A stretch of DNA of 30,519 bases, from the NCBI GenBank assembly GCA_934589835.1, contig CAKTOK010000015.1:1-30519 (forward strand), in the 5' to 3' direction. Made by a program: the position numbers and the translations under genes. Of this stretch, positions 7,746 through 15,770 are shown in pieces; position 1 is the stretch's first letter, and every line of letters begins with the position of its first letter. This DNA is from an uncultured Oscillospiraceae bacterium. Its GTDB lineage: Bacteria; Bacillota; Clostridia; Oscillospirales; Oscillospiraceae. The notes under the pieces were generated by a model. The model ran no database searches, was not told the DNA's origin, and worked only from the letters and a program-made list of their open reading frames with translations.

Positions 7746-8810
7746 ATGAAAAAGATCATTTCCCTTCTGCTGGCGCTGGTCATGGCGCTGGGCCTGCTGG
7801 CAGGCTGCGGCGACAAGGCCAACACCGGCGACAACGGCACCGATGGCGATACCGACGGCGCCAAGAAGATCGAGACGCTGAAGGTCGCTTTCGTGCCTTC
7901 CCGCGAGCCGGATGAGATCATCACGGTCACCGAGCCCCTGAAGCAGATGCTGAAGGACGAGCTGGCCAAGCTGGGCTATGAGGTGGGCGATGTGGAGATC
8001 ACCGTCGGCACCACCTACGAGGCCGTGGGCGAGGGCCTGGAGGCCGGCACCATCGACGTGGGCCTGATCCCCGGCGGCACCTATGTGCTGTACGATGACG
8101 GCGCCGAGGTCATTCTGACCGCCACCCGCGACGGCCTGAGCAAGGACTCCGACAATGCCAAGGACTGGAATGACGGCCAGCCCACCGAGGCCTCCGACAA
8201 GCAGGCCGTTTCCTACCGCGCCCTGTTCATCGCCGGCCCCTCCGACAAGGGTCAGGAGCTGGTGAGCAAGGTCAACGCCGGTGAGGAGCTGACCTGGGAG
8301 GATCTGGACGGCGCTAACTGGAGCGTCATGGGCACCTCCTCCCCCGCCGGTTACATCTACCCCGCCCTGTGGCTGCAGGATCACTACGGCAAGGGCATCT
8401 CTGATCTGAAGAGCGCCGTGCAGTCCGATTCCTACGCCAGCGCCTTTGCCCGTCTGGCCTCCGGTCAGGTGGACGTGCTGGTGACCTATGCCGACGCCCG
8501 CCGCGACTATGCCGAGCGCTGGAACACCGAGTTCGGCCGCGAGGGTTCCATCTGGGAGGAGACCGGCGTCATCGGCGTCACCGCCCCCATCTACAACGAC
8601 ACCATCTCCGTCAGCAAGAACTCCGAGATCATGGACGCTGACCTGATCGCCGCGCTGCAGCAGGCCTTCATCAATATCGGCAACACCGACGCCGGTAAGG
8701 AAGTGATCGCCATTTACAGCCACAAGGGCTATCAGGTGGCGCAGGCCTCCGATTACGACAACGAGCGCGCCGCGCAGAAGCTCATTCAGGAGCTGTCTGC
8801 CGCCAACTAA
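7746..8810 (+). CDS. phnD: PhnD-family phosphate/phosphonate-type substrate-binding lipoprotein
   Basis: This 354-residue lipoprotein is the likely solute receptor of the transporter encoded next. A typical signal peptide ends in the lipobox LLAGC, with the lipidated cysteine at residue 21. The linker is rich in G, D and T. The mature part follows the PhnD fold: KVAFVPSREPDEI, then a ligand-loop region TTYEAVGEGLEAGTIDVGLIP, and GTSSPAGYIYPALWL where PhnD proteins have a serine/threonine-rich anion-binding loop. Here that loop is SSPAG rather than the more usual STSG. GGAGG lies 8 bases before ATG 7746. phnC, phnE and a second phnE follow. Family membership is clear. The substrate could be a phosphonate, phosphite or an organophosphate, and the downstream phosphatase favours the last. 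Confidence 0.9.
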   Translation: MKKIISLLLALVMALGLLAGCGDKANTGDNGTDGDTDGAKKIETLKVAFVPSREPDEIITVTEPLKQMLKDELAKLGYEVGDVEITVGTTYEAVGEGLEAGTIDVGLIPGGTYVLYDDGAEVILTATRDGLSKDSDNAKDWNDGQPTEASDKQAVSYRALFIAGPSDKGQELVSKVNAGEELTWEDLDGANWSVMGTSSPAGYIYPALWLQDHYGKGISDLKSAVQSDSYASAFARLASGQVDVLVTYADARRDYAERWNTEFGREGSIWEETGVIGVTAPIYNDTISVSKNSEIMDADLIAALQQAFINIGNTDAGKEVIAIYSHKGYQVAQASDYDNERAAQKLIQELSAAN

Positions 8811-8825
8811 GCACTTTCCCAAGCG

Positions 8826-8872
8826 CGGGGAGGACTGCACAGCCAAGACCTTCCGCTGTGCAGCCCTCCCCG
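8826..8872 (+). other. Long intercistronic hairpin between phnD and phnC
   Basis: CGGGGAGG-A-CTGCACAG (8826-8842) pairs with CTGTGCAG-C-CCTCCCCG (8856-8872): 16 pairs and one A/C mismatch around a 13-base loop. No T-run follows; the next bases are TGTGCTATTCTC. By analogy with other binding-protein operons it may stabilise the upstream phnD message or partly terminate, giving more receptor than transporter. Confidence 0.75.
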
Positions 8873-8902
8873 TGTGCTATTCTCAGGAAAAGAGGAGTCC
8901 CT

Positions 8903-9661
8903 ATGATCGTTTTTGACCATGTATCCAAGGTTTACCCCAACGGCACGGTGGGTCTGGATGATGTGAACCTTACCATTCAGGACGGGGAATTCGTGGCCAT
9001 TATCGGCCGCTCCGGCGCAGGCAAGTCCACGCTGCTGCGGTCCGTGAACCGGATGCACCAGATCACCTCCGGTACGCTGACGGTGAACGGCACCGATGTC
9101 AGCACCCTGTCGGGGAAAAGCCTCCGCCGGTTCCGCCGGGGCATCGGCATGGTGTTCCAATCCTTCAATCTGGTGACGCGGACCACCGTCATCAAAAACG
9201 TGCTGTCCGCCTGCGTGCCGGATATGCCCTTCTGGCGGGTGCTGCTGGGCGCCTTCCGGAGGGCGGACAAGCTCAAGGCGCTGGAATCGCTGGACAAGGT
9301 GGGGATCCTGGACAAGGCCTACATCCGCGCCGACCAGCTCTCCGGCGGCCAGCAGCAGCGTGTGGCGCTGGCCCGCACCCTGACCCAGAGCCCCCAGATC
9401 ATTCTGGCGGACGAGCCGGTGGCCGCTCTGGACCCTGTTACCGCCAAGCAGGTGATGCAGGACTTCGTCCGGATCAATCAGGAGCTGGGCATCTCCATTC
9501 TGCTGAACATCCACCATGTGGAGCTGGCGCTGGAATACGCGGACCGCATCATCGGCATCCGCGCCGGCCGGATCGTCTATGACGGCCCCTCCGACAAGGT
9601 GAACCAATCGGTGCTGAACGCCATCTACGGCGACGACGGCGAAACGGAGGCAGACGCATGA
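8903..9661 (+). CDS. phnC: PhnC-family ABC transporter ATP-binding protein
   Basis: This 252-residue cytoplasmic ATPase powers the importer. Walker A is GRSGAGKST (about residues 36-44). The Q-loop is MVFQSFNLV, the signature is LSGGQQQRVALAR, Walker B is IILADEPVAALDP, and the H-loop is NIHHVELA. Length and motifs match PhnC. I chose ATG 8903 behind AGAGGAG. The longer frame opening at 8858 would start inside the intercistronic hairpin and has no ribosome binding site. The stop overlaps the start of the first permease gene (ATGA), which indicates translational coupling. Confidence 0.93.
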   Translation: MIVFDHVSKVYPNGTVGLDDVNLTIQDGEFVAIIGRSGAGKSTLLRSVNRMHQITSGTLTVNGTDVSTLSGKSLRRFRRGIGMVFQSFNLVTRTTVIKNVLSACVPDMPFWRVLLGAFRRADKLKALESLDKVGILDKAYIRADQLSGGQQQRVALARTLTQSPQIILADEPVAALDPVTAKQVMQDFVRINQELGISILLNIHHVELALEYADRIIGIRAGRIVYDGPSDKVNQSVLNAIYGDDGETEADA

Positions 9662-10479
9662 GCCTGTACGACCGCCTGTTCAAGCCCCGCCGCTATACGC
9701 TGTCCAACGGCGCGGTGGTGGAGGAAAAGCGCAGCCGCGCCCCGCTGATCATCCTGATCGTGCTGGCGCTGGGCGCGGTCTCCGTGGATATTACCGGCTT
9801 TCATTTCGCGGTGCTGGTGAAGAAGGGCAGCAAGTTCTTCGACATCCTCACAGCCATGTTCCCGCCAAACACCGGATACCTCTCCAAGATCTGGCAGCCC
9901 CTGTGGGACACCATTAAGATGTCCTTCCTCGGCTCGTTTATCGGCGCGGTGCTGGCCGTTCCCTTTGCCGTTGCCGCCGCCAGCAACATCGTCACCAACC
10001 GCGCGGTGGTCTTTCTCGTCCGCCTGTTCCTCAGCCTGGTGCGGACGCTGCCCACGCTGGTGTGCGCCCTGATCGCCACCTATATCTTCGGCCTGGGCAC
10101 CATGGCGGGCACCTGCGCCATTGCGGTATTCACCTTTGCCTATGTGGGCAAGCAGCTCTTTGAGATCATCGAAACGGTGGACATGGGCCCCTACGAGGCC
10201 ATGGAGGCGCTGGGCGCCACCCGCCTGCGCGCCTTCACCACCGCGGTCTTCCCGCAGGTGCTGCCCACCTATCTGTCCGTCTCCCTGTTCTGTCTGGAGG
10301 GCAACGTGCGCTACGCCTCCATTCTGGGCTATGTGGGCGCGGGCGGACTGGGCCTGATCATGAATGAAAAAATCGGCTGGCGGGAATACGACAGCCTTGG
10401 CATGATCCTGATCGTCCTGTTCGTGGCCGTTATGGTCATCGAGGGCATCAGCCACGGCCTGCGTAAGCGTCTGACGTAA
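9658..10479 (+). CDS. phnE: PhnE-family ABC transporter permease (first copy)
   Basis: This 273-residue permease forms half of the membrane channel. After a basic N-terminus it has about six membrane helices. The cytoplasmic coupling loop is EAMEALGATRLRAFTTAVFPQVLP (EAA motif) near residue 180, and YVGAGGLGLIM follows. ATG 9658 overlaps the phnC stop by four bases. A second permease gene begins nine bases downstream, so the channel is probably a heterodimer. Confidence 0.92.
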   Translation: MSLYDRLFKPRRYTLSNGAVVEEKRSRAPLIILIVLALGAVSVDITGFHFAVLVKKGSKFFDILTAMFPPNTGYLSKIWQPLWDTIKMSFLGSFIGAVLAVPFAVAAASNIVTNRAVVFLVRLFLSLVRTLPTLVCALIATYIFGLGTMAGTCAIAVFTFAYVGKQLFEIIETVDMGPYEAMEALGATRLRAFTTAVFPQVLPTYLSVSLFCLEGNVRYASILGYVGAGGLGLIMNEKIGWREYDSLGMILIVLFVAVMVIEGISHGLRKRLT

Positions 10480-10488
10480 GGAGGCAGT

Positions 10489-11298
10489 ATGGAACAGAGA
10501 ATTCAAAAGGCCTACGCCTCCGCACCGAAGACATGGAGGCGGCAGCTGCTGGCCGCCCTTCTCATCGCCTGCCTGCTGGCGTGGTCCGGTACGGCGGTGC
10601 GGGTCAGCAATCCCACCGGCAACGGTCTGGAGGTGGCGGGGAACATCCTCTCCGGTATTTTCCACCCCTCTGCCAAGCTGCTGTTCACGCTGGGGACCAA
10701 CGGCGTGCCCTACCTGCTGCTGGAGACGTTCTGCATCGCGTTTCTGGGCACCATCGTGGGCGCGGTGATCTCGCTGCCCCTGTCCTTCCTCTCCGCCAGC
10801 AATCTGGTGCCGCGCCCCATCGCTCTCATCGGCCGCGTGCTCATTGCCGCCATCCGCACCATACCGGCCTTTGTCTACGGCCTGATGTTCATCCGCGTCA
10901 CCGGCCCGGGCCCCTTCGCGGGCCTGCTGACCATGTCCCTGTGCTCCATCGGCATGGTGTCCAAAATGTTCATCGAGAGCATCGAGGATCTGGACAAGCG
11001 CATTCTGGAGTCGCTGGACGCCGCGGGCTGCACCACGTTCCAGAAGATCCGCTACGGCATTCTGCCGCAGCTGACGGCGGACTTCACCTCCACCATCATC
11101 TACCGCTTCGACATGAACCTGCGTGACGCCACGGTGCTGGGTCTGGTGGGCGCCGGCGGTATCGGCGCGCCGCTGATCTTCGCCATGAGCTCCTACCGCT
11201 GGAACGAGGTGGGCGCCATCCTGCTGGGCCTGATCGTACTGGTGCTGATCATCGAGTGGATCTCCTCCCGGATCCGCGTGAAGCTGGCGCGGGGGTAG
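10489..11298 (+). CDS. phnE: PhnE-family ABC transporter permease (second copy)
   Basis: This 269-residue integral membrane protein has the same fold as its upstream neighbour but is clearly diverged. The coupling loop reads ESLDAAGCTTFQKIRYGILPQL, and LVGAGGIGAPLIF follows. AAGGAGG precedes ATG 10489. Paired PhnE permeases are common in Gram-positive phn-type transporters. The stop at 11296-11298 is three bases before the phosphatase start, so the phosphatase is part of the same transcription unit. Confidence 0.92.
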   Translation: MEQRIQKAYASAPKTWRRQLLAALLIACLLAWSGTAVRVSNPTGNGLEVAGNILSGIFHPSAKLLFTLGTNGVPYLLLETFCIAFLGTIVGAVISLPLSFLSASNLVPRPIALIGRVLIAAIRTIPAFVYGLMFIRVTGPGPFAGLLTMSLCSIGMVSKMFIESIEDLDKRILESLDAAGCTTFQKIRYGILPQLTADFTSTIIYRFDMNLRDATVLGLVGAGGIGAPLIFAMSSYRWNEVGAILLGLIVLVLIIEWISSRIRVKLARG

Positions 11299-11301
11299 GC
11301 T

Positions 11302-12816
11302 ATGAACGAGAAAAAACTGACGATCTATTTCACCTCCGACCTGCACGGCTACATTTACCCCACCGATTACCGCAGCCGTCAGGAGCGGGACATCGGCCTT
11401 TTCAAGTGCGCCAGCCGCTTCCGGAAGGACGGCAATACGCTGGTCATCGACGGCGGCGACATCCTGCAGGGCTCCCCGTTGGGCGCCTACTGCCATGACA
11501 CGCTGGGCGACGCCGGCCGGTTCGCGGAGATGATGAACCGCTGCGGCTATGACTATGTGACGCTGGGCAATCACGACTTCAACTATGGGATGCCCTATCT
11601 TGACAGCTATCTCAACGTGCTCCGCGCCCGCTGCGTCTGCGAGAACGTGCGCTGGGACGGCGCCGGCGTGCGCTTCCCCGCCCGCATCCACACGCTGGAA
11701 AACGGGCTGCGCGTCGGCATCGTGGGCATCGTCACCGACTATGTCAATATCTGGGAAAAGCCGGAGCACCTGTCCGGCATCGCCATCAGCGATCCCATCC
11801 CTGCCGCCGCCGCGGCACTGGCCGCCCTGAAGGAGCAGGTGGATCTGACGGTGTGCGTCTATCACGGCGGCTTTGAGCGGGATCTTGCCACCGGCCGCGT
11901 GCTGTCCGCCACCCACGAAAATGTGGCCTACCGCATTTGTCAGGAGCTGGATTTCGACCTCCTGCTGACAGGGCATCAGCACATGACCGTCCACGGCCAG
12001 ACGGTGAGCGGCACCTTTGTCGTCCAGCCGGCCGACAAGGGGCAGGAATTTCTCCGCGTGGAGATAGGTCTGGCCGGCGGGAAAAAGCGCTTTTGCAGCG
12101 AGACCGTCCCCGCCCACGGCGCGTGCCGCGCCGACTGGCTGGCGGCCTTTGCCGACATGGAGCGCGGCGCACAGAGCTGGCTCGATCAGGTGGTGGGCCG
12201 TCTGGAAACGCCCATCACGCTGGAAACGCCGCTGAACAGGGCGGCGCACGGCAGCGCGCTGGCCGATCTCTTCAACACGGTGCAGCTTGCCGCCAGCGGC
12301 GCGCAGCTCTCCGTCACCAGCCTCGCCAACGACGCCTCCGGCCTGCCCCAGACCGTCCGCCGCCGGGATATCCTCAACGCGTACCCCTATACCAACACCC
12401 TGACGGTGCTTCAGATCACCGGCGCGGTCCTGCGGCGCGCCATGGAGCGCAGCGCGGCGTATTTTACCCGCAGCGCCGACGGCTCTCTGCGGGTGTCGGA
12501 CTGCTTCCTCCAGCCCAAGGTGGAGCACTATAACTACGATTACTACGCCGGCGTGTCCTACGCCTATGACATCGCAAGGCCGGTGGGCCGGCGGGTGGTC
12601 AAGCTCGCCGTGAACGGCGTCCCCGTTCAGGATACGGACGTGTTCACCGTGAGCCTCAGCAGCTACCGCGCCAGCGGCACCGGCGGATACGACTGCTACG
12701 TCGGCTGCCCCATCGTGCGGGAGATCGGTGCGGAGATGTCCGACCTGCTGCTGGACTACTTCCGGCGCCCCGAAGGCGGGCGCCCGCTGGTCCGCGGCGA
12801 TTTTCAGGTGCTCTGA
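11302..12816 (+). CDS. Cytoplasmic bifunctional metallophosphatase/5'-nucleotidase, CpdB-like
   Basis: This 504-residue two-domain phosphohydrolase has an N-terminal calcineurin-like domain with all metal ligands visible: D13-x-H15, D53 in DGGD, N90-H91-D92 in LGNHD, H188 in YHGGFE, and H225/H227 in GHQH. The C-terminal 5_nucleotid_C domain has YNYDYYAGVSYAYDI and SLSSYRASGTGGYD. These resemble CpdB/YfkN-type 2',3'-cyclic-nucleotide phosphodiesterase/3'-nucleotidases more than UshA. There is no signal peptide, membrane helix or wall anchor, which is unusual because most relatives are exported. The protein starts directly with the beta-strand LTIYFTSDLHG. It is the last gene of the phn-type operon. 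I infer that it removes phosphate from, or opens, the phosphoester brought in by the transporter. The true substrate is not determinable here. Confidence 0.88.
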   Translation: MNEKKLTIYFTSDLHGYIYPTDYRSRQERDIGLFKCASRFRKDGNTLVIDGGDILQGSPLGAYCHDTLGDAGRFAEMMNRCGYDYVTLGNHDFNYGMPYLDSYLNVLRARCVCENVRWDGAGVRFPARIHTLENGLRVGIVGIVTDYVNIWEKPEHLSGIAISDPIPAAAAALAALKEQVDLTVCVYHGGFERDLATGRVLSATHENVAYRICQELDFDLLLTGHQHMTVHGQTVSGTFVVQPADKGQEFLRVEIGLAGGKKRFCSETVPAHGACRADWLAAFADMERGAQSWLDQVVGRLETPITLETPLNRAAHGSALADLFNTVQLAASGAQLSVTSLANDASGLPQTVRRRDILNAYPYTNTLTVLQITGAVLRRAMERSAAYFTRSADGSLRVSDCFLQPKVEHYNYDYYAGVSYAYDIARPVGRRVVKLAVNGVPVQDTDVFTVSLSSYRASGTGGYDCYVGCPIVREIGAEMSDLLLDYFRRPEGGRPLVRGDFQVL

Positions 12817-12866
12817 CGGTGCGCGGCCCGCAAGGCGCAAGGCGGGTCTGCTTTTTCCTTTGTTAC

Positions 12867-12917
12867 AGAAAACAACGCAGAAGGCCCTGAAAAACAGGGC
12901 CTTCTGCGTTGTTTTCT
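12867..12917. terminator. Very long bidirectional terminator between phosphatase and tRNA-Arg
   Basis: A perfect 23-bp stem (12867-12889 with 12895-12917) closes a 5-base A loop on plus (T loop on minus). On minus the 3' arm ends in GTTTTCT, and the stem begins right after the tRNA CCA end. The outermost base of the stem is the last base of that CCA. It serves two convergent transcripts. Confidence 0.85.
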
Positions 12918-12993
12918 GGCACCCCCGGCGAGACTCGAACTCACTACATTCCGCTTAGGAGGCGGACCCTCTATCCTGGTGAGGTACGGGGGC
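12917..12993 (-). tRNA. tRNA-Arg (anticodon CCU)
   Basis: Read on minus, the cloverleaf is complete. The 7-bp acceptor is GCCCCCG / CGGGGGT (first pair G-U), the D stem CCTC / GAGG, the anticodon stem TCCGC / GCGGA with loop CTCCTAA (anticodon CCT), the variable loop 5 bases, and the T stem GTGAG / CTCGC with TTCGAGT. Discriminator G is followed by an encoded CCA (12917-12919). The body is 74 bases. It decodes AGG. Confidence 0.96.
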
Positions 12994-13006
12994 GGATGCA
13001 GGCACT

Positions 13007-13036
13007 ATTGTAACGCAGGGGGAGGGGATTTGTCAA
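13007..13036 (-). promoter_or_regulatory. Promoter of tRNA-Arg
   Basis: On minus, TTGACA (13031-13036) and TACAAT (13007-13012) are 18 bases apart. The predicted start is about seven bases before the tRNA 5' end. Confidence 0.8.
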
Positions 13037-13067
13037 CGGCAGAGAAAGAAAAAAGTGGGGAAAAGGC

Positions 13068-13096
13068 TTGCATTCGCCAGTTTGAGAGCATATAAT
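13068..13096 (+). promoter_or_regulatory. Promoter of typA
   Basis: TTGCAT (13068-13073), a 17-base spacer and TATAAT (13091-13096) match consensus well. The promoter stands back to back with the tRNA promoter. It falls inside the longest possible typA frame, which rules out the GTG at 13055 as the start. Confidence 0.85.
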
Positions 13097-13138
13097 ACAA
13101 AGGTTAGTGAATTTACCCGAGAGAAAGGGGTCATACCT

Positions 13139-14971
13139 TTGCAGAACGAGAAATTGAGAAATGTGGCGATCATCGCCCACGTTGACCACGGCAAGACCAC
13201 GCTGGTGGATCAGATGCTCAAGCAGGGCGGCGTGTACCGCGAGAACCAGGAGACGGTGGAGCGCGTCATGGACTCCAACGATCTGGAGCGTGAGCGCGGC
13301 ATCACCATTCTGGCCAAGAACACCGCCATCCAGTACGGCGACACCAAGATCAACATCGTGGATACCCCGGGCCACGCCGACTTCGGCGGCGAGGTGGAGC
13401 GTATCCTGAAGATGGTCAACGGCGTCATCCTGCTGGTGGACGCCGCCGAGGGCCCCATGCCCCAGACGCGGTTCGTGCTGAGCCGGGCGCTGGAGCTGGG
13501 TCATCGCGTCATCGTGGTCATCAACAAGATCGACCGGCCTGACCAGCGCATCCACGAGGTCATCGACGAGGTGCTGGAGCTGCTGCTGGATCTGGACGCC
13601 ACCGCCGAGCAGCTGGACAGCCCCATGCTGTTCTGCTCCGCCCGCAACGGCACGGCCAGCTATTCCCCCGACGTGCAGGGCACCGACCTCAAGCCGCTGT
13701 TCGACACCATTCTGGACTATATCCCCGCGCCGGAGGCCGATCTGGACCAGCCGTTCCAGATGCTGGTCAGCGCCATCGACTACAACGAGTTCGTGGGGCG
13801 CATCGCCATCGGCCGCGTGGAGCGGGGCGTGCTCCGGCAGAATCAGGAGATCGCGGTGTGCAACTACCACGATCCCGACGCGCCGGCCAAGAGGGCCAAG
13901 GCCGTCAGCATGTATGAGTTCGACGGACTGGGCAAGAAGCCCATCACCGAGGCCACGGCGGGCAACATTATCGCCCTCAGCGGTATCGGCGACATTACCA
14001 TCGGCGACACCATCTGCGCGCCTGGCTGCGTGGAGCCGCTGCCCTTCGTGAAGATCAGCGCGCCCACCATGGAGATGACGTTCTCCATCAACGATTCCCC
14101 CTATGCCGGACGGGAGGGCAAGTTCGTCACGTCCCGCCAGCTGCGGGAGCGGCTGTTCCGCGAGACACTGAAGGATGTGTCCCTGCGGGTGACGGAGATC
14201 GAGGGAGCCACCGACGCCTTCAACGTGGCGGGGCGCGGCGAGATGAGCTTGTCCATCCTCATTGAGACCATGCGCCGAGAAGGCTATGAGTTTCAGGTGT
14301 CGCCCCCGCGGGTCCTGTACCAGACCATCGACGGGAAGAAGTGCGAGCCCATCGAGCGGCTGGTGGTGGACGTGCCCAGCGAGAGCGTGGGCGCGGTCAT
14401 CGAGAAGCTGGGCAGCCGCAAGGCGGATATGCTGGAGATGACCCCAGTGGGCAGCCGTATGAAGATCGAGTTCCTCATTCCCAGCCGCGGCCTGTTCGGC
14501 TATCGCAACGAGTTTTTGACCGATACCCGCGGCGAGGGCATCATGGCCAGCGTGTTTGACAGCTACGCCCCCTACAAGGGCGATCTGACCCGCCGGAGCA
14601 CCGGCTCGCTGGTGGCGTTTGAGACCGGCGAGAGCGTGGGCTACGGCCTGTTCAACGCACAGGAGCGCGGCGCGCTGTTTATCGGGCCGGGCGTGCCGGT
14701 GTACGAGGGCATGATCGTGGGCGTCTCCCCCAAGCAGGAGGATATCACGGTCAACGTGTGCCGCAAGAAGCAGATGACCAATATGCGGGCCGCCGGCTCC
14801 GACGAGGCGCTGCGGCTGGTGCCGCCCCGGAAGATGAGTCTGGAGCAGTGCCTGGAGTTTCTGGCGGACGACGAGCTGCTGGAGGTCACCCCCAAGAGCC
14901 TGCGGATGCGGAAGACCATCCTGAACCACGAGAAGCGGATGAAGGCCACCCACGGCGGCAAGAAGAACTGA
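13139..14971 (+). CDS. typA: Translational GTPase TypA/BipA
   Basis: This 610-residue ribosome-associated GTPase of the EF-G family acts in ribosome assembly and stress adaptation. The G1 motif is AHVDHGKTT, and switch I has ERGITILAKN. G3 is DTPGHADFGG and G4 is NKIDRPDQR. Downstream domains include the EF-G-like domain V (VDVPSESVGAVIEKLGSRKADM) and the TypA-specific C-terminus (KSLRMRKTILNHEKRMK). I place the start at TTG 13139, which follows GAGAAAGGGG by nine bases and gives the usual length. The upstream GTG at 13055 lies before the promoter. The gene is monocistronic, with its own promoter and terminator. Confidence 0.96.
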   Translation: MQNEKLRNVAIIAHVDHGKTTLVDQMLKQGGVYRENQETVERVMDSNDLERERGITILAKNTAIQYGDTKINIVDTPGHADFGGEVERILKMVNGVILLVDAAEGPMPQTRFVLSRALELGHRVIVVINKIDRPDQRIHEVIDEVLELLLDLDATAEQLDSPMLFCSARNGTASYSPDVQGTDLKPLFDTILDYIPAPEADLDQPFQMLVSAIDYNEFVGRIAIGRVERGVLRQNQEIAVCNYHDPDAPAKRAKAVSMYEFDGLGKKPITEATAGNIIALSGIGDITIGDTICAPGCVEPLPFVKISAPTMEMTFSINDSPYAGREGKFVTSRQLRERLFRETLKDVSLRVTEIEGATDAFNVAGRGEMSLSILIETMRREGYEFQVSPPRVLYQTIDGKKCEPIERLVVDVPSESVGAVIEKLGSRKADMLEMTPVGSRMKIEFLIPSRGLFGYRNEFLTDTRGEGIMASVFDSYAPYKGDLTRRSTGSLVAFETGESVGYGLFNAQERGALFIGPGVPVYEGMIVGVSPKQEDITVNVCRKKQMTNMRAAGSDEALRLVPPRKMSLEQCLEFLADDELLEVTPKSLRMRKTILNHEKRMKATHGGKKN

Positions 14972-14976
14972 AAAAA

Positions 14977-15009
14977 GGGCGTCTGTCCGAGAGGACAGGC
15001 GCTCTTTTT
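14977..15009 (+). terminator. Terminator of typA
   Basis: A 12-bp stem (14977-14988 with 14993-15004, two G-T pairs) and GAGA loop are followed by TTTTT at 15005-15009. The hairpin starts five bases after the stop codon. Confidence 0.9.
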
Positions 15010-15184
15010 GGCTTTTTTGAGGCGGGATTCCGCGCCCGCGAGCGCGGGTCACTTTTGGCCGCAGCCCCAAAAGTGACCAAAAGGGCTGCTTGAAACCGCA
15101 GGTTTCAAGACTTCCTGCGCGCCTGCGAAAATTACTTTTGCGGGGTACTTCTCTCGCGTTGTCGGCGCGGCGGTGACGATGCCG

Positions 15185-15224
15185 AAATGTGGAATTGCTT
15201 CTGCGGCTATCCCCGCTGCCGCTC
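15185..15224 (+). repeat. Left arm of 40-bp inverted repeat
   Basis: The 40 bases match the reverse complement of 15731-15770 at 38 positions. The arms are separated by 506 bases. The first part, ccgaaatgtggaattg (15182-15197), is also inverted at 15295-15310. Confidence 0.9.
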
Positions 15225-15393
15225 AAGGTGCAAAATGTAGAGGTGTGCAGTTCTACATTTCAGAGCAAAAGCGGCAGCGCTCAGAGAAAGAAGTCAATTC
15301 CACATTTCGGACGGATCAGAACGCGGCGGCCAGCGGCGGAAGGAAATCCAAAAACCATGGGTTTTTGGCGGCGTTCTTTCCCCCATTTCTTTC

Positions 15394-15422
15394 GCTGCTG
15401 AAAGAAATGGGGCCGCCGGAGG
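15394..15422 (+). repeat. 29-bp direct repeat, copy 1
   Basis: The sequence starting gctgctgaaagaaatgg is repeated without a mismatch at 15581-15609. Part of this copy forms the 3' arm of the 13-bp hairpin at 15381-15412. The second copy has no matching 5' arm. Confidence 0.9.
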
Positions 15423-15580
15423 GAGCGATCCGAGCGCCGCCGGTGGCGGATAAAGCGAGGGGAGCGAGTGGCCGCGGTCAAAATTTCAAGCGCCCGCCGT
15501 AAGGCAGCGCAGAAATTTTGGGCACCGCAACAGTGCAATAAGAAGTGGGTCGCGCCGGAGCGCGAAACAGCTCCTATACG

Positions 15581-15609
15581 GCTGCTGAAAGAAATGGGGC
15601 CGCCGGAGG
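15581..15609 (+). repeat. 29-bp direct repeat, copy 2
   Basis: This copy is identical to 15394-15422. Confidence 0.9.
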
Positions 15610-15730
15610 CAATGAAAACGGGGCGATTATCAAATCGCGCAAAAGCTACCGCAAGGCGGTGGCTTTTGTAGGTGCGGCCTGCTGGGCCGCGAAGGATTTT
15701 GGAAGAATGCAGCGGCGAATTTTGCCGCAT

Positions 15731-15770
15731 GAGCGGCAGCGGGGATAGCCGCAGGAGCAATTCTACATTT
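15731..15770 (-). repeat. Right arm of 40-bp inverted repeat
   Basis: This is the inverted partner of 15185-15224, with two mismatches in 40 bases. Confidence 0.9.

Noticed and set aside
8811..8902. Intrinsic terminator ending the phnD transcript
   Set aside because: The hairpin is strong but no T-run follows, and phnC has no separate promoter that I can see. It is kept as an intercistronic element.
9625..12840. 1071-codon open frame on minus opposite the phn-type operon
   Set aside because: It is a shadow of the permease and phosphatase genes, with the same low-complexity H/Q/G/A composition.
12971..15226. 751-codon open frame on minus opposite typA and across the tRNA
   Set aside because: It is antisense to typA, crosses its promoter and the tRNA gene, and has no recognisable domain.
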